Assembly: GCA_013003255.1 (NCBI GenBank)
Contig: JABDJZ010000015.1
Location: forward strand, 1 to 6,167
Length of the DNA: 6,167 nt
DNA from: Rhodothermales bacterium
GTDB lineage: Bacteria > Bacteroidota > Rhodothermia > Rhodothermales > UBA10348
Direction: 5' to 3'
In this document: one piece after another, positions 1 to 4,559 of the stretch
How the letters are laid out: each line of letters starts with the position of its first letter
Position numbering within the stretch: the stretch's first letter is position 1
Notes under the pieces: model-generated
The model's database searches: none
What the model was told of the DNA's origin: nothing
The model's input: only the letters and a program-made list of their open reading frames with translations
Translations under genes and position numbers: made by a program

Positions 1-39
1 ATGCATCGCCCATGCTAGCTTCGATGACGATCTCGCACG

Positions 40-56
40 CCGGTCCCGCGGACCGG
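40..56. repeat. Short perfect inverted repeat in the amtB leader
   Basis: The arms CCGGTCC (40-46) and GGACCGG (50-56) are perfect 7-base complements around a 3-base loop. The stem ends 12 bases before the Shine-Dalgarno of the ammonium transporter gene (69-73). In RNA it would form a compact GC-rich hairpin. No run of T follows, so an intrinsic terminator is not supported. It may be a leader hairpin, the tail of an upstream gene's 3' region, or chance in GC-rich DNA. Confidence 0.4.
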
Positions 57-79
57 ACCGCGGTTTCTGGAGGTACGTC

Positions 80-1432
80 ATGCGCAAGCTACTCGCCCTG
101 TTGGGCCTGGTATCGCTGGGGACGGCGTTCGCACAGGAGGGAGCGATCGATCCTGCGGCCACGTCGTGGCTGCTGGTCTCGACCGCCTTCGTCCTCTTCA
201 TGGTGATCGGACTGGCCTTCTTCTACGGCGGTCTCGTTCGGCGCAAGAACGCGCTCAACACCATGATGATGAGCTTCGTCTCGATGGGCGTAGCCGCAGT
301 CCTCTGGGTCTTTGTCGGCTACTCGCTGGCCTTTGGGGAAGGGGGCGCATGGATCGGCGATTTCTCGATGGCCTTCCTCTCGGGAGTGGGCCTTGAGGCC
401 AACGGGACCATTCCACACCTGCTGTTCATGGCGTTCCAGGGGACGTTTTACATCATCACGGCCGCACTCATCTCAGGGGCCGTCGTGGAACGCATGCGAT
501 TCTCAGCCTACGTGGTATTCATCAGTGCCTGGGGACTGCTGGTCTATGCGCCGGTATGTCACTGGGTCTGGGGCGGCGGCTTCATCGGAGAGATGGGCGC
601 CCTTGATTTCGCGGGCGGGGCCGTGGTGCACATCAACGCGGCTGCCGCGGCGGTCGTGGCGGCGCTCCTGCTCGGGCCGCGCCAGGACTATGGAAGACAG
701 GCACTCCTTCCCCACCACGTACCGTTTGTCCTTCTGGGAGCCGGTCTCCTCTGGTTCGGCTGGTTCGGATTCAACGCGGGATCGGCCCTTGCAGCCGATG
801 AACTGGCCGTGCTTGCGTTCGTGAACACCATGCTCGCTCCCGCGGCCGCGCTGGTAGCCTGGATAGGACTGGATGTGGCCCGTACCGGGAAGGCCACGGC
901 GGTCGGCGCCGCAACTGCAATCGTCGTAGGGCTGGTGGCTGTGACTCCAGCCGCCGGATTCGTGTCACCCATGTCTGCGGTCCTGATTGGAGCCATCGCG
1001 GCTGTGCCCTGCTATTTCGGAATTCTCTGGAGAGCGCGAACCCGCCTGGACGATTCGCTCGACGTGTTCGCTGCCCATGGAGTGGGCGGGATCGTGGGCG
1101 CCCTGCTTACCGGAGTGTTTGCCGAGGCGGCCTGGAACGGCGGCGTTGACGGCGCCCTCTTTGGCAACCCCGGCCAGCTGGGCATCCAGGCCATCTCGAT
1201 CGTCATCGTCTTCGCCTACAGTGCCGTTGTCACCTTTGTTATTCTGAAGCTGATCAGCTTCGTCATTCCTCTCCGGGCCGCGACGCGCGCTGAAGGCCGT
1301 GGCCTGGATGTGATCCAACACGGTGAAGAGGCCTACACGGACGGCGAGGGCGCCATCCTGGTTCACGACCAGGACCTTGCCGTGGCCGCTCGCGAGGTCC
1401 CTGTCAAAACTCTTTCCCCCAGCCACGCATGA
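80..1432 (+). CDS. amtB: Ammonium transporter (Amt/AmtB family)
   Basis: This inner-membrane channel conducts ammonium/ammonia into the cell as a trimer. The 450 residues fit the family (about 400-450). A signal peptide at 1-18 ends AFA before QEG, as expected for a cleaved Amt leader, and about eleven hydrophobic segments follow between 28 and 397. Numbering is offset by 16 from mature E. coli AmtB. Pore residues are intact: F123 and F231 (phenylalanine gate), W164 and S235 (outer site), D176, and the twin histidines H184 (motif VVHIN) and H333 (motif AAHGVGG). Family motifs GWFGFNAGS and TPAAGFVSP are present. The cytoplasmic tail (398-450) keeps the GLDVIQHGEEAY motif that helps couple subunits and contacts PII. 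The start is fixed by GGAGG at 69-73, six bases before the ATG. The gene overlaps the PII gene by four bases (ATGA), so the two are one transcript and probably translationally coupled. No NtrC/sigma54-type site is visible in the 79 bases upstream. Family assignment is near certain; the exact symbol (amt or amtB) is convention. Confidence 0.97.
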   Translation: MRKLLALLGLVSLGTAFAQEGAIDPAATSWLLVSTAFVLFMVIGLAFFYGGLVRRKNALNTMMMSFVSMGVAAVLWVFVGYSLAFGEGGAWIGDFSMAFLSGVGLEANGTIPHLLFMAFQGTFYIITAALISGAVVERMRFSAYVVFISAWGLLVYAPVCHWVWGGGFIGEMGALDFAGGAVVHINAAAAAVVAALLLGPRQDYGRQALLPHHVPFVLLGAGLLWFGWFGFNAGSALAADELAVLAFVNTMLAPAAALVAWIGLDVARTGKATAVGAATAIVVGLVAVTPAAGFVSPMSAVLIGAIAAVPCYFGILWRARTRLDDSLDVFAAHGVGGIVGALLTGVFAEAAWNGGVDGALFGNPGQLGIQAISIVIVFAYSAVVTFVILKLISFVIPLRAATRAEGRGLDVIQHGEEAYTDGEGAILVHDQDLAVAAREVPVKTLSPSHA

Positions 1433-1785
1433 AACTCATCAAGGCCATCATCCGCCCGGAAAAGCTGAGCGACGTTCTGCTGGCGCTGTTTCAGCGCGAC
1501 ATCCGCGGCCTCACCGTCTCGCGTGTTCGCGGCCACGGGGGCGAGCGCGAAGAAGTAGAGACCTACCGCGGCACCACGGTACGCATGGAACTGACGGACA
1601 AGATCATGCTGGACATCGGGGTGTCCGAGTCTTACCTCCAGGCTACCGTGGACGCCATTCTGGGAGCGGCGCAAACTGGCGAGGTGGGCGACGGAAAGAT
1701 CTTCGTCCTCCCCGTCGAGAAGGTCTACCGGATTCGGACAGGCGAGGAGGACCACGCTGCCGTAACACCGGTGGACTCGGACTGA
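1429..1785 (+). CDS. glnK: PII nitrogen regulatory protein (GlnK/GlnB family)
   Basis: This small cytoplasmic trimeric sensor binds ATP/ADP and 2-oxoglutarate and, when genetically linked to amt, plugs the transporter pore with its T-loop. At 118 residues it is full length, and numbering matches E. coli PII without gaps up to the C-terminus. Visible landmarks are the N-terminal strand KLIKAIIRPEKL, the T-loop at 37-55, the B-loop TGEVGDGK (83-90) and the C-loop RIRTGEED (101-108). Nucleotide-binding residues K90, R101 and R103 and the 2-oxoglutarate-contacting K58 are kept, as is R47, which enters the Amt pore in the E. coli complex. Two T-loop positions differ from the enteric form: residue 51 is Val, not the uridylylated Tyr, and residue 39 is Glu, not Gln. 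The YRGTTVRMEL stretch looks like the Thermus/Deinococcus PII type (from memory, not a search). It starts inside the transporter's stop (ATGA), which supports GlnK over GlnB by context. Confidence 0.95.
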   Translation: MKLIKAIIRPEKLSDVLLALFQRDIRGLTVSRVRGHGGEREEVETYRGTTVRMELTDKIMLDIGVSESYLQATVDAILGAAQTGEVGDGKIFVLPVEKVYRIRTGEEDHAAVTPVDSD

Positions 1786-1822
1786 GGCCCGCGCAAAACG
1801 TCCCGTGAAGTCGCCGCGCGGA

Positions 1823-1851
1823 TTGCCTGCCGGCGCAACTGCTGATATACT
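1823..1851 (+). promoter_or_regulatory. Sigma70-like promoter for the NfeD-flotillin unit
   Basis: A -35 box TTGCCT (1823-1828, four of six consensus bases) and a -10 box TATACT (1846-1851, five of six) are separated by exactly 17 bases in the 98-base gap after the PII gene. The predicted start near 1858 leaves a leader of about 25 bases before the ATG at 1884. This suggests the NfeD-flotillin pair can be transcribed independently of amtB-glnK. I see no convincing terminator between the two units, so read-through is also possible. Confidence 0.6.
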
Positions 1852-1862
1852 GGATCCGTAAC

Positions 1863-1868
1863 GGAGGA
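1863..1868 (+). promoter_or_regulatory. Ribosome binding site with unusually long spacer
   Basis: GGAGGA at 1863-1868 is the only strong Shine-Dalgarno before the NfeD-like gene, but it lies 15 bases from the ATG at 1884, against about 6 for the other genes here. An in-frame TGA at 1878-1880 excludes any upstream start, and removing the first Met would destroy the first membrane segment. GGAG at 1863-1866 could pair with CTCC at 1873-1876 across a six-base loop, which could sequester the site. The pairing is only four bases and speculative. Confidence 0.5.
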
Positions 1869-1883
1869 CAATCTCCCTGACCT

Positions 1884-2492
1884 ATGGATTCCGTCTATCT
1901 CATCAGCCTGATCGTCGGTGGTTTCTTCGTCCTGCTGTCCATTTTCGGCGGCGGTGAAACGGAAGGAGACTTTGACGCCGACGCTGACTTCGACGCCGAG
2001 TTTGACCTCGATGCGGATTTTGACGGGGACCTGGATCTCGATGGCGGCGTCGATCTGGGAGGCGACATCGGCGCCGGCGTGGGGTTCGTTGACCTCCTTT
2101 CGGTCCGCGCCCTCTTCCTCTTCGCCGCATTCTTCGGCCTCACCGGCAAGCTCCTGCAGTGGACCGGGAGCAGCGAACCCTCCGTGGCCATCCAGGCCGT
2201 GATCATGGGACTCTTTGCGGGCCTTGGCGGCAACTACGTCATCAAGCGCTTCGCGTACAAGGACGTGTCCTCCTCGATTGGCGAGCGCGACTACAAGGGT
2301 CGGACGGCCAAGGTGGTCCTGCCCTTTGACGGAGCCGACCGCGGTACCGTTCTACTGGACGTGAAAGGTCAGCGTTTGCAACTCCCCGCGCGGTCCCTGG
2401 ACCTCGAGGGCATTGAGGCCTTCTCTCCGGGCGAAGAGGTGGTCATCATCCGCATGAACGGACGCGTGGCGGAAGTGGTCAAGCCCAATTAA
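1884..2492 (+). CDS. NfeD-like membrane protein with OB-fold tail (YuaF/YqiJ-like)
   Basis: This is a 202-residue membrane protein, probably the partner of the flotillin encoded next. In B. subtilis the equivalent pair is YuaF-YuaG, implicated in membrane microdomain organisation and fluidity. Segments in order: a hydrophobic helix at about 4-22; an acidic linker at 28-61; hydrophobic helices at about 70-92 and 101-120; and a soluble beta-rich domain at 136-200 with the pattern YKGRTAKVVLP, GTVLLDVKGQRL, GEEVVIIRMNGRVAEVV, typical of NfeD C-terminal OB folds. The linker has Asp or Glu at 14 of the 15 odd positions from 29 to 57, with mostly Phe, Ala, Leu or Gly between them. It is preceded by its own promoter and ends 33 bases before the flotillin gene, so the two form an operon. 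There is no serine-protease (ClpP-like) domain, so this is the short NfeD class. Family membership rests on architecture and neighbour; sequence identity to YuaF itself may be low. Confidence 0.82.
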   Translation: MDSVYLISLIVGGFFVLLSIFGGGETEGDFDADADFDAEFDLDADFDGDLDLDGGVDLGGDIGAGVGFVDLLSVRALFLFAAFFGLTGKLLQWTGSSEPSVAIQAVIMGLFAGLGGNYVIKRFAYKDVSSSIGERDYKGRTAKVVLPFDGADRGTVLLDVKGQRLQLPARSLDLEGIEAFSPGEEVVIIRMNGRVAEVVKPN

Positions 2493-2525
2493 CGCGGCCG
2501 CAGCCGCACAAGCAGGAAGCCAACC

Positions 2526-3794
2526 ATGGACCCCTTCATTATCCCCGTCGTCGCCATCCTGGCGATCCTTTCGGTCTTGGGCATTATCCGGACGAACCTC
2601 AAGATCTGCCAGCCTAACGAGGTTTTGATCTTCTCTGGCCGCCAGCGCCAGCTTGCTGACGGAGGAAAGGTGGGCTACCGCGTCATCCGCGGCGGCCGTG
2701 GCTTCCGCGTTCCGATAATCGAGAAGGTGGATCGCCTGATGCTCAACACCATCCCGATTGACCTGACCGTCAGCAACTCCTACTCCAAGGGCGGCATCCC
2801 GTTGAAAGTGCAGGCCATCGCCAACATCAAGATTTCCTCCCGGGAGCCCGAACTGGGAAACGCTGTGGAGCGGCTTCTCGGCAAGCCGCTGGACGAGATT
2901 CAGCTGATCGCCAAGGAGACGCTTGAAGGCAACCTTCGTGGCGTCCTGGCCTCTCTGACTCCGGAAGAGGTGAACGAGGACCGCCTCAAGTTCGCCAAGG
3001 TCCTCCTGGAGGAGGCCGACATTGACCTGGGCGCGCTGGGCCTCCAACTGGACACGCTGAAGATTCAGAACGTGGACGATGACCGAGGTTACCTGGACGC
3101 CATCGGGCGGCAGAGCACCGCACAGATCATCGCGGCGGCCGAGGTAGTCGAGGCCGATCAGAGGGAGCAGGCCAAGCTGGCCGAAGCCAAGGCGGACGAA
3201 GCCATCGTGCAGGCGCAGAACCGTGTTCGGATTATCCGGGCACAACTGGGTGCCGAGGCCGAGGCAGAGGAAGCCAAGGTGGCCGTGGCCGCCGATGTGG
3301 CAAGGGCCAGAGCCGAACAGGAATTGGCCGAACAGGAGATCCTGCTCGCGCAGAAGCGTCAAAAGGCTGAGATCGTGGTCAAGGCGGAAGCCGAGCGCCA
3401 GGCCAAAGAGGAAATCGCCAAGGGTAACGCCGCCAGGATCTTCGAGGACGGGCAGGCCGAGGTCCGGATCCTCCAGGAAAAACTGGAGCTTTGGAAGAAT
3501 GCGGGCGACGACGCCGAGCGCCTCTTCCTCATCCAGATGCTGCCCGTTATCCTGAAGGAGGTCTTCAAGACGGTTGACAATCTCAAGATTGACAAGATTA
3601 CCGTCGTGGACTCCGGTGGCGGCTCAGGTCAGGGCGTTCCGGCGGTATTCAGCCAGATTGCCGGATCAACGCCGGCCCTCCTGGAAAGCCTCAAGGCATC
3701 CACGGGAATTGATATTGCCGGCATGCTCAGCAACGCCGCGGCTAACCCTCAGAAGGAAATTGAGGTAACGGCCGGAGGCGATTCAGCCGGTTGA
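2526..3794 (+). CDS. Flotillin-like SPFH/Band 7 domain protein
   Basis: This membrane-anchored scaffold protein is expected to oligomerise at the inner membrane in flotillin-type microdomains. Its 422 residues are somewhat shorter than B. subtilis FloT/YuaG (about 509). Order: one N-terminal hydrophobic anchor (about 4-21); an SPFH domain (about 22-200) with the signature around GLGLQLDTLKIQNV and DDDRGYLDAIGR at 171-195; a long Ala/Glu/Lys/Gln-rich coiled coil (about 200-325) with repeated EA-type heptads; and a C-terminal region with a Gly/Ser linker (363-370) and a last helical patch around 372-405. AGGAAG at 2514-2519 is six bases before the ATG, fixing the start. It is the second gene after the NfeD-like gene, 33 bases downstream, the canonical partner arrangement. 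Its TGA stop abuts the stop of the convergent gene on the other strand with no intergenic base. Other SPFH families (HflK/C, stomatin, prohibitin) are less likely given the long EA-rich coiled coil and the NfeD neighbour. Confidence 0.9.
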   Translation: MDPFIIPVVAILAILSVLGIIRTNLKICQPNEVLIFSGRQRQLADGGKVGYRVIRGGRGFRVPIIEKVDRLMLNTIPIDLTVSNSYSKGGIPLKVQAIANIKISSREPELGNAVERLLGKPLDEIQLIAKETLEGNLRGVLASLTPEEVNEDRLKFAKVLLEEADIDLGALGLQLDTLKIQNVDDDRGYLDAIGRQSTAQIIAAAEVVEADQREQAKLAEAKADEAIVQAQNRVRIIRAQLGAEAEAEEAKVAVAADVARARAEQELAEQEILLAQKRQKAEIVVKAEAERQAKEEIAKGNAARIFEDGQAEVRILQEKLELWKNAGDDAERLFLIQMLPVILKEVFKTVDNLKIDKITVVDSGGGSGQGVPAVFSQIAGSTPALLESLKASTGIDIAGMLSNAAANPQKEIEVTAGGDSAG

Positions 3795-4406
3795 TCAGGA
3801 AGCCTGACGTCGACCTTTGGGCTGACCGACGGCCTGCTCGAAGTCCTGCACCCATTCGCCGTGGCGATTGATGCGGCGGCGGTGCAGGGTGGCCGTCATA
3901 CGTCCATCCCATCCCTCGGCCATGAGGGTGGTCCGCCCAGTGTGTACACGCCGCACCGAAGTCAGTGAGGCCAGACGGGCTGTGCGGTGAGCCTTGAACA
4001 GCTGAGGCTCCGAGGTTTCCAGCAGGCTCACCACAGCGAGTGCGCACTGGCTGGCATCCAGCGCCGATACGCGAAAGATGGCATCGAACGCACCATAGAC
4101 CAGCAGGACGGCTTCCCGCTGGGCCGCCGACTCTCCAACCAGCAGGGCCACTCGCCTGCCGTTGCTCTCCAAAACCACGTCAGCGGTTACGGAGCCGATG
4201 GGGGTGGCGATCACCTGCCCCATGTTCATCAGGCAGTCGGAATTCAGCGCACGTCGCAAGGTGTGCACCAGCATGCGCGAAGCATCCGGCCGCTGCGCTT
4301 TCCGCGGCAAGGGAGCGCGGAGTGCATCCGCATCAGTCCGCTGCTGGACCGGCTGCCGATTCTCTATCAGTTGTGCTACGCTGGGGTTCACTGTGATTGC
4401 CTGCAT
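3795..4406 (-). CDS. Hypothetical protein, possible degenerate PD-(D/E)XK-like fold
   Basis: I do not recognise this 203-residue protein with confidence. Residues 1-44 are polar and Pro/Arg/Gln-rich, probably disordered. Residues 46-130 form an alpha/beta-looking core: helix RMLVHTLRRAL, then strands around VIATPIGSVTADVVLE, RRVALLVGE and DAIFRVSA, and a final helix. This order (strand with Asp76, turn, hydrophobic strand, Arg-containing helix, a Gly-turn strand, closing helix) recalls DUF559/RAP-type PD-(D/E)XK domains. However, the place where those have E-x-D/K reads ALLVG here, so a nuclease activity is not supported. The C-terminal 70 residues are Arg/His-rich (HRTARL, VRRVHTGR, LHRRRINRHG), possibly nucleic-acid binding. 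There are no membrane segments or signal peptide. The start is well supported by GGGAG six bases before the ATG and by the promoter-like AT-rich island upstream. It is convergent with the flotillin gene and may be unrelated to it. The coding call is fairly sure; the fold is a guess. Confidence 0.72.
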   Translation of the reverse strand: MQAITVNPSVAQLIENRQPVQQRTDADALRAPLPRKAQRPDASRMLVHTLRRALNSDCLMNMGQVIATPIGSVTADVVLESNGRRVALLVGESAAQREAVLLVYGAFDAIFRVSALDASQCALAVVSLLETSEPQLFKAHRTARLASLTSVRRVHTGRTTLMAEGWDGRMTATLHRRRINRHGEWVQDFEQAVGQPKGRRQAS

Positions 4407-4412
4407 GACCTT

Positions 4413-4417
4413 CTCCC
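4413..4417 (-). promoter_or_regulatory. Ribosome binding site of the minus-strand hypothetical gene
   Basis: Read on the minus strand, GGGAG (4417 down to 4413) lies six bases before the ATG at 4406-4404. It is one of the better Shine-Dalgarno matches in the window and is the main evidence that this gene is real and starts here. Confidence 0.75.
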
Positions 4418-4432
4418 TTGGTTACGATGCAA

Positions 4433-4440
4433 GTGTACAC
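4433..4440. repeat. GTGTACAC palindrome
   Basis: A perfect 8-base palindrome sits between the larger inverted repeat (4448-4467) and the ribosome binding site of the minus-strand hypothetical gene. It falls in the likely 5' leader or initial transcribed region. Alone it could be chance; beside the other symmetric site it may be a second protein-binding element. Confidence 0.35.
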
Positions 4441-4443
4441 AGG

Positions 4444-4493
4444 GTTATATGACACCAATATGTCATACCCCTCACACATTAATTACATATGAC
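4444..4493 (-). promoter_or_regulatory. Operator-like inverted repeat with candidate -10 box
   Basis: TATGACA (4448-4454) and TGTCATA (4461-4467) form a perfect 7-6-7 inverted repeat. A further TATGAC half-site lies at 4488-4493, 40 bases from the first in the same orientation, close to four helical turns. On the minus strand TATAAC (4449-4444) matches a -10 box at five of six positions, which would place the palindrome across the promoter spacer. No good -35 is visible, which suits an activator-dependent or repressed promoter. The stretch is clearly more AT-rich than the surrounding DNA. The regulator family cannot be named from the site. Confidence 0.5.
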
Positions 4494-4511
4494 GCAAAAT
4501 TGTCGGTTGGC

Positions 4512-4559
4512 GCCCTTTCAGGGAAGCTGGTGTCGGCGCGCCTGGGCCACAGAAAGGGC
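4512..4559 (-). terminator. Possible hairpin after the DUF5916 gene stop
   Basis: GCCCTTTC (4512-4519) and GAAAGGGC (4552-4559) are perfect 8-base complements, and the right arm touches the stop codon of the minus-strand DUF5916 gene (4560-4562). The 32-base loop contains the self-complementary GGCGCGCC (4535-4542), so nested folding is possible. The position suits a terminator or 3'-end-protecting structure for that gene, but there is no T-run directly after the stem; only a short TTTT occurs further on (minus strand, 4499-4496). Rho-independent termination is therefore unproven. Confidence 0.35.

Noticed and set aside
1..79. A sigma54/NtrC-type promoter for amtB
   Set aside because: No GG-N10-GC element with the TGGCAC/TTGC-like flanks is visible in these bases. 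The true promoter may lie left of the window.
12..206. A 64-codon frame at the left edge overlapping the amtB start
   Set aside because: The product is Ser/Arg/Trp-rich with no domain, and it overlaps a transporter gene that has a good ribosome binding site and signal peptide.
1786..1845. A terminator after the PII gene
   Set aside because: Several CG-rich stretches could pair weakly (for example around 1789 and 1813), but no stem of useful length followed by a T-run is visible.
2352..3362. A 336-codon minus-strand open frame
   Set aside because: It lies opposite the NfeD-like and flotillin genes, which are clearly real. Its Leu/His/Gly/Asp-rich translation reflects the antisense of the coiled coil and SPFH codons.
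3121..3480. DNA repeats in the flotillin coiled-coil region
   Set aside because: The repeated GCC/GAG/AAG-rich look comes from Ala-Glu-Lys-Gln heptads in the protein; no exact tandem DNA repeat is present.
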